DNA from: Atherinomorus stipes
Lineage: Eukaryota > Chordata > Actinopteri > Atheriniformes > Atherinidae
Assembly: GCA_023101725.1 (NCBI GenBank)
Contig: JALJCO010008721.1
Location: forward strand, 1 to 64,000
DNA: 64,000 nt
Direction of reading: 5' to 3'
Shown here: positions 1-11,121 of the stretch, one piece after another
Numbering within the stretch: position 1 is the first letter of the stretch
Layout: the number at the start of each line of letters is the position of its first letter
Made by a program: the position numbers and the translations under genes
The notes under the pieces: model-generated
What the model was told of the DNA's origin: nothing
What the model saw: the letters and a program-made list of their open reading frames with translations, nothing else
Database searches by the model: none

Positions 1-290
1 AAAAGTGATAGAAAATAAAAAATTATCTGAAAATCATGAAATTGATTTTATATTGTAGTTTGCAATAAATATTAATAAAAAAACACTAAACAAGCATGAT
101 GGGGCTCTGAAGCTAAAATTTTGTTGAGGCAACACTTTGAGGCAATCACTGCAATCAGGTGTTTCCTCTGATGTTCAAAAAGACTTCTACACATTTTATC
201 ATTTTTTTTTATTTATTGCTTTTTTCTTTTGTCAATTTCAACTTATTTCACTGACGGCTGATTTTTCTCTATCTTTAATGGAAGGGGACG
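1..290. repeat. Tc1-type MITE, cut by window edge
   Basis: The interior (AGCTAAAATTTTGTTGAGGC region, 112-165) and the right terminal repeat (about 215-290) match the complete element at 61681-62221. The left end lies outside the window. It is non-autonomous and has no transposase. Family assignment rests on the TA-flanked copy at 61681. Confidence 0.7.
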
Positions 291-621
291 TAAACCTAAT
301 ATTTGACTTATGGTTTTTTAAGCATCTGATTAAATTGTAATCTATTTATAGGTTTTACTTTTGGTTGACAACACACAAAAAGAAGACTTATTTTGCACAA
401 AGTTAATTTTAACCATATCGTTATTTTATTTTTGTATTATTTGATAGGCCTATATCAGTTACAACAGCAGTTTTTTGGAAGCAGCAGTAAGTGAAGGTTG
501 CAAAAGGAAGTAGGTGGAGTATAACGCTGCTCATTTTATAAACATAGTACAGATGCAAGATTTTACTTTAGGAGGCCTGACCTTTTTGTATTTAAAGTCC
601 TTTTTAAATTGATTTCATGCA
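291..621. other. AT-rich spacer, nothing identified
   Basis: AT-rich sequence between two repeats. No open frame, tandem repeat or terminal repeat could be supported. Confidence 0.5.
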
Positions 622-1570
622 ACATTCAAATTTTTTCAGTTTTAGAATTTGAGGTATTCTTAAGGAGTGATGACTTAGCAGTAAAAATTAGTTTATGTTG
701 TTGGCATTACTGCATATGTAAATACTCCAAAGCGGAGTATTGTTTTGAAACGCCAGACCTCACTTCCTCAGTAAAACAGTTGGGTTCGGTGATGATATGG
801 AGCTTTACCCGGAGACCACGTTGACTTCAATTTGATTGGCTACACCTTATTTGGCTATGACCTTATTTAGAGAATCAAGGTCAAGCTGTGGTCGGCTAGC
901 AACATGGGCACTTCAGACAGTGAGCTATGTTTATCAGACAAGACAGCATTTCGAAAATAAATAAACTTACAGGTAATGACAAGGTTGTGGCCCCCTCTCT
1001 CAGTGTTACTGCAGAAGTTTGCTTTTAAATCCATTTGTTTGAAAACCCAGAACTGACTGCAGAGAAGTTACTACTAGCTCCATACACGCAGCTGAATCAG
1101 ATAAGGAAGGGGGAGCGGGGGGAGCGAAGCGGAGGGTGCATAGACCATTAGGAGAGGGGGGGTCACTTGATAGTATGCTCTTATTGGAGCAATTAAATTA
1201 CGTAGAATGATAGAACTACGTAGAATGATAGAACTACGTAGAATGATAACCTGCTGTCTGATTCAACTGTTTCTGAGCAGAGAGACAAAGCTGACAGACC
1301 ATAAACGGGAACTTTGATTCTCACTCTGGACATTCACATGGCCTCATCAGTGCACAACAGATCATATAATACCCCCAAAACCCCAGAAAAGTGAAATTTT
1401 ATGTCATGGCACCTTTGAGCTGCAAGTCCTAATCAGCGACATTCAAACAAATAAAAGCTTGAAATATATTGATTTGCATATTATTTGTCTATACAATTTG
1501 TAAATTGCACCTTTTAAGTTGAATTATATGAACTTTTTCACTATATTCTAAATTTTTGGATAGTAACTGT
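622..1570. mobile_element. Tc1-like terminal repeat split by a TTAA element
   Basis: Positions 622-663 and 1415-1570 together match the right terminal repeat of the Tc1-like element at 8190-10329 (there about 10125-10329). The match breaks at CTTAA, where the 750-bp element at 664-1414 is inserted. The outer end runs into a GT microsatellite. Only a solo terminal repeat remains, with no transposase. Confidence 0.75.
664..1414. mobile_element. TTAA-type MITE, family 4 (inverted copy)
   Basis: This is an inverted copy of the element at 55663-56462. It ends in ...ATGTCATGGCACCT and begins GGAGTGATGAC. TTAA precedes it at 660-663 and TTGA, probably a mutated TTAA, follows it. It holds three tandem 18-bp units (ACGTAGAATGATAGAACT) at about 1198-1250, where the other copy has about two. 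It is non-coding. Confidence 0.75.
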
Positions 1571-1604
1571 GTGTGTGTGTGTGTGTATACATATATATAT
1601 TTAC
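1568..1604. repeat. (GT)n(AT)n microsatellite
   Basis: A GT dinucleotide run continues into a TA/CA-interrupted AT run. It starts exactly at the outer end of the Tc1 terminal repeat. Confidence 0.9.
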
Positions 1605-1605
1605 A

Positions 1606-2169
1606 CAGTTGTCCTCAAAATTATCCATGCTCTCCAATTGAAGAAGTCATTGTTGCCAACTTAGCGACTTTGTCGCTCTATTTAGTGACTTTTCAGACCC
1701 CTCTAGTGACTTATTTTCAAAAAAGCGGCTAGAGACAAATTAGCAACTTTTTCTGGTGTTCATGAAGACAGACAAAGTTTAGATTGCTCCCCGTCTGTTC
1801 ATTGAAGGCTGCCTGCTGTCGGCCCCTCCCTCACTGTTCCTGCTGTCCCTTTGCAGGCAGCAGCTCGGAAGATGACCACGCCTCCTTATCCACATTATTT
1901 CCCATGATGCCTTGTGGCACAACTGGGTCTTCTTTGCACCATGACTCAAATGTGTATATCACCCATTCAGTACCCTTGTAAATTAGCATGGTAACATGTT
2001 AAATAAAACATATGAGGTGTTGTAAATCAATACTGCTCGTGCGCATAGGGAATTTTACCGGTACTGGTAGAAATTTTACCAGTAACATCGTTTAGCAGCA
2101 TCTTGGGCGATTTTTGGGTCAGCCAATAGCGACTTCACCCTCTGCAACGGTGGAAGGAGTGTATGTGTC
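1606..2169. repeat. Tc1-MITE end fragment and hAT-like repeat
   Basis: At 1606-1640 is a diverged terminal repeat of the 61681 MITE family (CAAAATTAT...CTCCAATT). From about 1643 there is sequence rich in TAGCGACTTT/TAGTGACTT motifs that resembles a dispersed fish repeat I think is hAT-derived. No TSD or full boundaries were found, so the class is tentative. Confidence 0.4.
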
Positions 2170-2530
2170 ATGTGTACGTAGCGAGCTGGTCTTCTCAGCT
2201 GCACTGCAGCAGCACACATCGGTAACTCATGCGACCTGTGGAAACCCACAATGACTAACGGAGAGCTAACTGTAAACACTCACAGGACAATAGTACTCGT
2301 CCGTTCGTTCATTCTACTGAAAGTATTTGTGTAATGAAGGAGTTTTGCTGCAGATAATGCCTTATAGAAAGGCTGCTCCGCCTCTCCCATTACATGGATG
2401 TACACCAAAGGGCGATTTAATCTAAATGTCAACCGGAACAGTCAAAGTGATACAGAAATTTTACTGGTGAGTAAATGCACGTATAAACTCCTAGATATAA
2501 GGTCCAGGTTGGAAAAAAAAAGGTTATCCT
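2170..2530. mobile_element. TTAA-type MITE, family 1, 5'-truncated (copy A)
   Basis: The sequence matches the right half of the element at 56687-58593, including the GGAGTTTTGCTGCAGATAAT block, the GTGATACAGAAATTTTACTG block and the terminal repeat ending GGTTATCCT. The right flank TTAG is one base off TTAA. Confidence 0.7.
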
Positions 2531-2635
2531 TTAGTACAACATCCCTGGCCCAGAAAGTAAAAGTCCTTACTGGTTCCAACCAGTCACCAAACCCGCTGAA
2601 TTTAATTAGCACAGCTCCTCTGCAGGTATGAGCCC

Positions 2636-2998
2636 ATTAAGCCACTTTCAGACTTGCTCTGCAGAATATTTGCTGTAAAGTCTTTAACCGGACTTGTCTT
2701 TTCAAACATACTGCTTCCTCGCAGACTTATTGTGTTCTGGTCACGATCAGACTCGGAAAATGTTACACGTAGGTCGATTGTTGCACCGACACTGACAGCC
2801 ATCCTGTCATCCTTGCCCAGAACATTTCTTGTGCATTCAGCCAAAACTACGTGCTGCTATTAACACGTGGAGGCTGCTGTAGCTCCGAGGAAAAAGAGGG
2901 GAACATTTGTCTGAATGCAAATGACATAAAAGAAGTCTGCACGACTCCTGCTTTCCAGAGCAAGTCTGAAACGGGGTTTAGTGAAAACCCGTTCTAAA
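2636..2998. repeat. Small MITE with 16-bp exact inverted repeat
   Basis: TTTCAGACTTGCTCTG at 2646-2661 is matched exactly by its reverse complement at 2956-2971. The outer limits are uncertain; a small hairpin (ACGGGGTTT / AAACCCGT type) follows the right arm. Superfamily unknown. Confidence 0.5.
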
Positions 2999-4600
2999 TG
3001 TGCAGGCGGATCCAAAAACTTGCTGGTTTTGGCGAGTGCTGTTGAAATTTAACATGACACAGAAAAATGAGAGCTGTTGTCTGGAGGTATTTTGGTTTTA
3101 AAAGGTTGAAAAAGATGATGTCCAGGAAAAGTCGTCACCACCAGCAATCTGCTGCACCACCTTTGCTAAAAGCACGCTGTAAAGTAAGCTGAAAAAGATG
3201 GGTGGCGTTCAAGTTAAACCTGCGCACGATGGTGTCTGTCTCAGATCTGTGAAGCTTTTTTAGTTTTGACTTTCTTTTTTAAACAAGGTGGAAATGGAGA
3301 GTTAACAGAAATATAAAAACTGTAAAGATGCAGATAACCTGTGACCTTTGAGTTCCAGGATGCTGTGTCTCATCTCCATCGTCTGCTGCTAATTACTGGA
3401 GCAACAGACGGTCCGCTCTCCCACACCTATTAGACTCTACAGCTCGCTGGCAGCAACGTGTGACGAGGCAGATAATTTTGGAAAGTCAGCCGGTGGAAAG
3501 ATTTCACAGTTTGTCTCCTAATGTTCTGATTTTCTGGCTCCAGCTTCAAATTGACAGTTTGTGTTCAGTCAAACAGTCGCTGATGAGCTGTGATGAGACA
3601 AACCGTGGAACATTTGTCCATTTGAGAGATGTTCTTTTATTGTTCACAGTCAATCAATGTTTTTCAGTATTTTCAGTTAGATTAATGTCGCTGGACGTTG
3701 TTGCAAAAGCAAAGAGCGTAACTGCTCAGCCTGTTCAGATGATGCATGTGGTTGTGATGAATGAAATGAAAAAAGATGTTGATGATCTGTTAGCAGTCAA
3801 AATTATTCATGAAATTCTGTAAACTGATGTCTGCTGGCAGGAACGATCTTCTGTATCTTTGTGTGTTGGTGAACTTGAAGAAGCCTGTGACTGAACATAC
3901 TCAATTGTTTAAGGAATTGTCCATCGTGTTCAGCACCTTTTGCAGCACTCTGCTCCAGATCAGTCCCCAGAACAAAACCGGAACTTTTTAATCAGTTTGT
4001 TCTGGTTTTGAATTGCACAGGGGCTTTTTACGGAGCCTTATTTCATGTCATGTACCACAACCATGTGCGTTAGGCATGTGACAATATTAAAGTTTCACTC
4101 ACTGTGAGTTTTGCAATAATTTTGCAATAAGTGCAATAATCACAGGTTTACGATAATTAAAATCTGAAACGGTGATACTAATTGTCAGGGAATTATATCC
4201 CAATTTATCGTTTTATCGATTATTGTTATTGAATGTTGATACATGACAGCATGGTTAAAGACACAGCTATTGCCCCCCAAATTTGCTATTACTGTATGAA
4301 GCTGATCCAGTCATAAAAATCTCATGTAGAGATGTTCACATCATGAAAGTCACCCACCTTTGAAATCATTAAAGTTGGTTTAACAACAACAAAAGCCAGC
4401 AAGAGATTTATTCTGCAAAAGCTGCATTTGTAAGATTATCAATCATTTTTTTATTTTTCTTTAGTTACTAAATCCTACAATTGTTTTTGCACATGCACAT
4501 TAAGTTAAAACCTCTCACTGAGACAATTTAAGATCACATTGTATCTTTTACTCTCAATTTCAGCAATTAAATCTGTCCAAGAACCCCCATCATTCACACA
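2999..4600. other. No identified feature
   Basis: Mostly unique-looking sequence. Open frames at 3460-3991 have no recognisable domain and no coding signature. The stretch around 4070-4260 has the look of an old dispersed repeat (CGATAATT-rich), but this could not be confirmed. Confidence 0.4.
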
Positions 4601-4603
4601 TAC

Positions 4604-4800
4604 TGCAAAAATGAGCTATTTCAATTTAAGGAAAATAAATAATATTTGAAAAGATTTCCTCATAAAAGAAAAGTTGCTTTTGATTTAAGATATTTTCCCT
4701 CAAAGTCAGAAAGAAGCAAAACTTTAAATAATGTTGATAACTGATTTTCTTAAGCATATGAGAATTGCAGTTATTTTGCACTTCATCAAACAAAAGTTGT
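4604..4800. repeat. Possible CTGCAAAAA-end element fragment
   Basis: It starts ACTGCAAAAATGAG and continues as AT-rich sequence, like the terminal region of the element at 16509-18959. No partner end was found, so this is a weak call. Confidence 0.3.
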
Positions 4801-4946
4801 TCTTCACAGACGAGAAATAGCTCACAAGGGGTCCGCTCCAACCACCACTGACGTTGTGAAAGCACCCCGGGGATGCAAAGCCATTGCCGCTCATGGTAAA
4901 GCATATCCTGCCAGCACGGCGGCGTGAACACGCCCGGAGCTCAGTA

Positions 4947-5220
4947 GTAGAGATGGGTGATACCGGGAATTTGGGGATCAATCTGATACCAAGTAAATGC
5001 AGGGCCAGTATCGCCGACATCGATACAGATTCGATACTTTTACATATTTAAGATTCATAGATCCAAAGGATCCAAAAGATCTAGGACAGAATTTCGCCAA
5101 ACATTGTATGTGACAATAAAATATTTCATAATCACAATCAACATACTCGCATGGACATATGTGCATCCATGCGAGTTCATGACACTGTGGAAGCTGAGCA
5201 GACCAACCCAGACGAGATTG
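4947..5220. repeat. hAT-like dispersed repeat fragment
   Basis: It begins TAGAGATGGGTGATACCGGG and contains CAGTATCGCCGACATCGAT. I recognise this as the start of a common fish non-autonomous hAT-like repeat. The right end and TSD were not located. Confidence 0.45.
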
Positions 5221-6540
5221 CACGTTCTTTGTTTCTTTGTTTTAGATCAGTAGTCCACCCCTCTTGTGTTTGTCCGCAGCTTGTTTGCTCTTAGCACCAG
5301 TGTTGCTTTTGTTACCGATGACCAAATCAGTTCATTGACAGATGTTATGACCCTTTTTTAATGACGATAGTGAGACGATGAAGAGCTAAACATGTCTCTA
5401 TGATGACTAAAACATGATGAGAAGGTGTGGGTGTCAATTCTCGTTGATGAGACAAGACTGGACGAAAATGTTAGTGGGTGGTCTGTCAGACGTTCATAAA
5501 GCAGAAAATTTCTGCTTATTGTGCATCAACCTGTCTGTCAGAAATTTGAGAAGTAGCTGCAATCTCTTCTTGTTTGGGCATGTCGATCACCTGTTGGCAT
5601 GCAGCTGCGTGCAGCGCACATCAGAGTTTTGCACAGGTTTCACCGATCCGCATCCGCCCAAACCAAGACCCACTAACCGCAGCACTTCCTGTCAACACGG
5701 AGCCACCGGAATGTGTAGGACCAGCAATTACATGTAGCTAAGAGCTAACCTGTTGATACGAGACGCTCATCAACATTATAAGCCTTCACTTTCTAATGTC
5801 ACAAGCTTGGATGTTAACTTTTAGTTTATTGTAACTGCTGATAATCGCATACCTCACATCTCATACGTGAGGCTACAGTTTATTACAAGGTGATTGCATC
5901 TGTCAAAGCTGAATGCAGCTAAACAAATAACATTAGTCCAACTGGACTGGGCTGTCAATACTGTAAACGTTTTGATTCAATAAAGTGTAGTTAATTTATT
6001 GTATAGAATATTATAGTATAGTATAGTATAAAGTATAGTTCTCTTGAGGAGCAATATCAGCGTTATTATATGAAACAGTCATTTTGCCTGTTGACATTAC
6101 AAAAATATGCTTTAAACGTAATTTTGCTCTGGGGAGAAGACAGAGGAGTTGCTCTGTGGGCAAAATGACCACCTTTTTACAGGGGCTAAGAAAACCACCA
6201 CACTCGGCTGGAGGTAACAGTAAAGGGCATAATTCCATATACATGCTGCATTTGTATGTAAAAGTCACACAGGTTAAAACAAATCCTGTACAAACACCAA
6301 AGTACAAATATAATCTTAGTTTGGATCACATCAAATGATGCCCAGATGCCACTTTTTGTGAATCTTCTCATATCTGTGATGGTAGTGATCTTATGTGTTT
6401 GTCTTTTCTTAAGCTTCTGTCTTGTTTTAAACAATCCTACAAAAAAAAAATGGGCCTGAAGGGGGAGGTGGAGCCACAGGACAAAAAAAAAGTGGGATAA
6501 CCTGAAAAAGAAATAAAAAGTATGTTCAGGTTTGGATAAT
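5221..6540. other. No identified feature
   Basis: No gene or repeat boundary could be supported. A short TATAG tandem lies at about 6010-6035. Confidence 0.4.
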
Positions 6541-6550
6541 CTAGGGAAAC

Positions 6551-6590
6551 AAACACACACACACACACCCACACACACCCAAACACACCC

Positions 6591-6653
<63 letters not shown>

Positions 6654-6663
6654 ATATACATAG
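6551..6663. repeat. (CA)n-(TA)n compound microsatellite
   Basis: An interrupted CA run (6551-6593) is followed by about 25 TA units and a TATG tail. Open frames across it are translation artefacts of the repeat. Confidence 0.95.
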
Positions 6664-6891
6664 TAAAATGTGTATGTGTGCAGGGAAATTACAGATGTTA
6701 TACCCAGGTTAATTAACACTTTTTTCTAGCTTTCTCAAAGTAACAGTTTGAGGTAGTCTCTTTGTAGTACCTTTGCTTCTGCATAACTACATGAATTCCA
6801 TCCCAAAGAGCACCTCAAACATATAAATTTTTTGAGTCCATGAAACACAGAAAATTGCATCTGTTGTCATGATTGTTTTCCTCTGTTTTAG

Positions 6892-7147
6892 GAATGCGAA
6901 GATCCAGGGACAGGGCAGGAAAGGAGGAGGAAGAGGAGAGGAAACTGATGAGCTGGTAGAGGAGATGAGATGGCAGAGGGAGGCTGAGGAGAGGAGAGAA
7001 AGAGAGAGTCGAGAAAGGATGGACAGACTTTTTAATCTATTGGAGAGGATGGTGGACAGGCGGGGATTTTCTTATTTTCTTATTTTGGTGGACGTTCAAA
7101 GTTCTGTGTTGTTGTTCTTATTTAAATTGTTATTAAATTGTATATAA
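6892..7147 (+). pseudogene. Coiled-coil C-terminal exon-like frame
   Basis: The open frame follows a good acceptor-like tract (TTTCCTCTGTTTTAG, ending 6891) and encodes a glycine/arginine-rich stretch followed by a strongly charged helix rich in E and R, with EEMRWQREAEERRERESRE and a hydrophobic MDRLFNLLERMV segment. This looks like the C-terminal coiled coil of a Myb/SANT-like or similar transposon-associated DNA-binding protein. That reading is inference from composition; no DNA-binding domain is visible upstream. After RMVDRRG the frame drifts into hydrophobic, probably non-coding sequence. A chance purine-rich frame is the alternative. Confidence 0.35.
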
Positions 7148-8189
7148 AACTGTTATTGTCAGTGTGTTCTTAAAGTCTTCTAACCTTGTTACATTATTTG
7201 CTTCCTCACTTCTTTACAATTTAAGTAAACTTTAAACTACTTTACAAAAAAACATTTGAACATTTCTAACTATTTACAAGTACATTTTAAGAATTACCAC
7301 AACTATTCACAGAAGTTCAGTAGAAATTAATATTTATAAAGAACATGTCTATTTTTGGCTGAGCAGGAGTCCCTGGTGGTGCTGCTGGACTGGATGGGAT
7401 GCCACACTGAAGACCTTGGAGTCTTCTGGCTGTGAGTGGGACATCATCTGGGGGGTGGGGGATAGGGGGATGCCTCTCTCCACTGTCCACCTTATCGTCC
7501 ATCAGGGTTTGCAGGGCTGACCTAATTGACGGCTGCCATGTTACTAAAAATGTTTAAGAAGAGGCAGAAAATAATTACTTAACCAGAACTGTTTTCAACA
7601 CACTTAAATGGGAATGCGGTGAGCAGTGGAGCGAGGATTCCTGAACACCCAGAAAAACCAAGGTCTCTATTGTGCCCCCCCCCATCCGTGTCTTCTCTCC
7701 TGGTAGAGAAGCTCCAGCAGCACCTCCAGGGACTCTGCTCAGATGGAAATCTGGTGCGGTGTCATGATCACTGAAAAAGATGTGAAGAACAGGAACGTTT
7801 ATGCTGATGCAGCAGCACATCGGCCTGTCTGGATAGAGACATGAGTGTATGAACAAGAGGATTAAACTATGGCCATTTAATTTTAGCTGATACAATTCCA
7901 GTTAATGTTAACCCCTTGATGCCTGGTGTTGAAAGTTTGTCACAAATCACTTCTGACCTTTGTTCATTTTATTTCTTTTCATCCAACTAATTTACTGCAT
8001 TTATTCATTTACTTTTATTAATTCACATTTATCTATTTTTCAATTTTATTCATTATCTTGATTGTCATTAATTTATTTGATATTAAGTTTTACTTTATAG
8101 TTCCATTATTTTACTTTTTTTTTTGTTTTGGTTTTTAGATTTAGATTTTTTTTCCCCCCTATATTTATTTTGTCTATAATTGATAAATT
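7148..8189. other. No identified feature
   Basis: Minus-strand frames at 7317-7502 and 7575-7895 are proline- and glycine-rich but show no family motif. The last 250 bp are AT-rich. Nothing is supported. Confidence 0.4.
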
Positions 8190-8493
8190 CAGGTACTACC
8201 CAAAAAATTTGAATATCCTGAAAAAGTTCATTTATTCCTGTAATTGAACTTAAAAGGTGCAATTTACATATTGTATAGAGAAATAATATGTGAATCAATA
8301 TATTTCAAGCTTTTATTTGTTTGGATGTTGCTGATTAGGACTTGCAGCTTAAGAAAACCTCAAATTCAAAAACTCAAAAAATTAGAATGCTATGAAAAGC
8401 TCCAGTATTGTAGGCTCAGACTGTCACATTCTAATCAGGTAAGTGATCCAAAACACCTCCATAAGTGCCCCGAGCCAGTAAAAAAGTCCCTGG

Positions 8494-9787
8494 GTCTGTT
8501 CCAAACCGCGCTCAGCTGCATAGATGAGTTATTAGAAAACATCGCTCCTTTTTCTGACCAGACTGTGGCGCTGTGAGCCGAAACTGGATATGACGTCTGC
8601 GAGAGTCCTCTTCTTCGCTGCTCATTTTACATTGAAGTGGCTTCATTGCGGTTTTTAAGCTCCTTTTCTAGTTTTACAGAAAAACAGTAACGACTCAGCC
8701 TTCAAATTGTGTTGACAGTTAATGGTTAAAAGTTCGTAAGTGCAGCGTTAGCTTTTTTGGGTATTCTACAGATTCGGATTTTATTTTGAAAAGGGTAAGG
8801 AAAAGCAGATCGGAGTCGTACATGAGTTGTACTCACCAGTAAACAGGCAGCAACCGGACCTCTCTGATCGTCTAGAGCATCTGTTCACTGAAAGTTCAGG
8901 AACCAGCGTGTTGAGACTTCTAACACAATGAAACTGCATTTATCTCCTCGGAAATCTTCTTTTTCATCCATCATTGCTTCATCACATCGGCTATCGGCAG
9001 AGACCTGCTGCTCGGTTATATGAGGATGTCTCCGGTCATCAGATCTCCTCCAGCTGCTTCCAAAGCTGCATCCTTTCCTCCATCTTCATCCTTATAAACG
9101 GAAACTATTTAAAACTCCACTGGAACTATGTAAGTTGTTTTCTTTTCATTTTTTAAAGGCTAATTATTTACCGCAGCTAGCTTGCGGCTGCTGTTAGCTG
9201 TGAGCTAACACAGGGGATGAGTGCCTCATTTCTGTCACGCCTGGCTCTAATGTATGTCAAACTCCTTTGTGGGTCTGTTGTCTGTTTTTTGTTGTTCAGG
9301 GTCGCTCCTTACAGTTCCAATTCCTCGGTGTGGTCTTGCAGGCTTTTAGCTGAACCAGTGGACCTGAGGGTGGAGACAGACTGTAGGCAGCTGGCTACAG
9401 TTCTACTCCGGTTCTAGCTTGTAAAATGTGATTTCCCCAAATACCTCAGCATTATCACACTTTTCTAAACTGGCTGATGATCCCAGCACACAAACCAGTT
9501 CCAATCTAGTTGTTCTGGAGCATCTTTCATGTTTTCCACGGCTTAGATTATACATGCAAGTCAATGGGCGGACCGCAACTCTGTACCGTCGCCGACGTCA
9601 CAACATGGCGGCTCGTTTCACGACTGAGAAGCTATTAGCCTTTAGCCGAGCCTCCTAAACATCGGATATTTATGTAAATACATGTCTGACTAACTTCTAA
9701 CTGCACAGAACTACTTATTTTGTCTTGCTGTGTTGTTGTATGGCAAAGTTACTTGAAGTTAAGGTCGTGTCATCGGCACTTTAACAC
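8494..9787. other. Unidentified 1.3-kb segment inside the Tc1 element
   Basis: The segment is unrelated to Tc1, is CpG-richer than its surroundings around 9560-9620 and contains ACAACATGGCGGC, a YY1-like motif. No coding frame, terminal repeats or TSD could be recognised. It ends GGCACTTTAACACTG, which includes a TTAA. Confidence 0.5.
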
Positions 9788-10001
9788 TGACCATCTTCTC
9801 CAGGCTGCTGTCAGCCCTCCAGCTTGTACACCATTTTCTTCCACACTTCTTTGTTCCACTTAACTGTCCATTAATGTGCTTTGAGGCAGCACTCAGAGAA
9901 CAACCAGCTTCTTTTGGTATCACTTTTTGTGTCTTTCCCACCTTGTGCAGGGATTCAATAATGGTTTTCTGCACAATTGTCAGATCAGACGTCTTCCCCA
10001 T
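9759..10001 (-). pseudogene. Tc1-like transposase, N-terminal fragment
   Basis: The minus-strand frame starts MGKTSDLTIVQKTIIESLHK and continues through KEAGCSLSAASKHINGQLS, which is the first helix-turn-helix of a Tc1-type transposase that binds the element's own ends. Homology runs to about residue 72 (SSLEKMV) and then stops, so the second helix-turn-helix and the whole DDE catalytic domain are missing. A functional Tc1 transposase is roughly 340 residues. The start codon fits the family and lies just inside the right TIR. The fragment is non-functional as a transposase. Its position inside matching TIRs shows it belongs to this element and is not a separate insertion. Confidence 0.8.
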
Positions 10002-10348
10002 GATTGTGAATTCTTCTAAACCAAGACAGGGACTTTTTTAAAGGCTCAGGGAACTTATGCAGGTGTTTTGGATTACTTATCTGATTAGACTGTGGCAGTC
10101 TGAGCCTACAATACTGGAGTTTTTAACAGTATTCTAATTTTTTGAGTTTTTGAATTTGAGGTTTTCTTAAGCTGCAAGTCCTAATCAGCAACATCCAAAC
10201 AAATAAAGGCTTGAAATATATTGATTTGCATATTATTTATCTATACAGTATGTAAATTGCACCTTTTAGGTTAAATTGCAGAAATACAAGAACTTTTTCC
10301 AGATATTTTAATTTTTGGGGTAGTACCTGTAAACATTCTGTCCTGAAT

Positions 10349-10600
10349 CGGCTTCCACTCCAGCCCAAGCCAACACCATCGGCTTCTTCTCCACCCCAAA
10401 CAAAAGTCATCGGATTCCTCTCCACCCCAAGCAAACACCATTGGCTTCCTCTCCACCCCAAACCAACACCGCCAGCTTCTACTCCACCACAAACCAACAT
10501 AATCGGCTTTCACTCCAGCCCAAACCAACACCATCTGCTTCCATTCCACCGCAAGCCAACACCATCGGCATTGGATTCAGGTCTGTTGACCAGATCTGCA
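10349..10600. repeat. 31-bp minisatellite, first block
   Basis: Diverged tandem units of about 31 bp around the core CCACCCCAAGCCAACACCAT followed by CGGCTTCCTCT. The block ends with the linker CATTGGATTCAGGTCTGTTG. Confidence 0.85.
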
Positions 10601-10798
10601 TCCTGCTTCACCCCTGCAGTGAATCTGTGCCTCTTATGATATTTGTCTACTGTTTTCACCTGATATGGCATTTTAACAGTACTGTCATCAAAGGTAGGAA
10701 TCCACCTTCCATGCTTTTGATGGACACACAGACTCACATGTTCATGTTCACTTCATTTGCCATAGGTGTTCAATGGCGGTCCTGTCTCAGTGCTATAG

Positions 10799-10905
10799 AA
10801 GGGATGCAGGTCAAATTAAAACTGCAGCTGGATGTGGGTCTGGTCAGAGGTACAGCAGGATGCAGGTCTGTTCTCAGGTGCAGTGGAATGCAGGTCTGGT
10901 TACCA
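10799..10905. repeat. 28-bp units in inverted orientation
   Basis: Three to four degenerate units of the type GGATGCAGGTCTG...CAGGTGCAG. These are reverse complements of the 28-bp units at 11122-11565. Confidence 0.65.
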
Positions 10906-10914
10906 TTGTTTTTT

Positions 10915-11110
10915 TCGCCACCCCAAGCCAACAACTTCGTTTTTTTGTTGGCCCCAAGCCAACACCATCGGCTTCCTCTCCACCCCAAGCCAACACCGCC
11001 GGTTTCCTCTCCACCCAAAGTCAAGATAATTGGCTTCCACTCCACCCCAAGCCAACACCATCTGCTTCCATTCCACCGCAAGCCAACACCATCGTCATTG
11101 GATTCAGGTC
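10915..11110. repeat. 31-bp minisatellite, second block
   Basis: The same unit and orientation as 10349-10600, again ending with the CATTGGATTCAGGTCTGTTG linker (11096-11115). Confidence 0.85.
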
Positions 11111-11121
11111 TGTTGACTAAA

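Larger units (their letters stand above)
8190..10329. mobile_element. Tc1-like element with ~300-bp TIRs, core replaced
   Basis: The ends CAGGTACTACCC (8190) and GGGTAGTACCTG (10329) start long inverted repeats: about 8190-8493 on the left and 10030-10329 on the right. TA follows the right end and TT precedes the left. Between them only the N-terminal part of a transposase remains, on the minus strand at 9788-10001. About 1.3 kb of unrelated sequence (8494-9787) occupies the place of the rest of the gene. Confidence 0.8.

Noticed and set aside
3460..3991. ORFs of 120 and 60 codons as a host gene
   Set aside because: Composition is not coding-like, and there is no domain or splice support.
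6186..6719. 177-codon minus-strand ORF rich in Tyr/Ile
   Set aside because: It is a translation of the TA/CA microsatellite.
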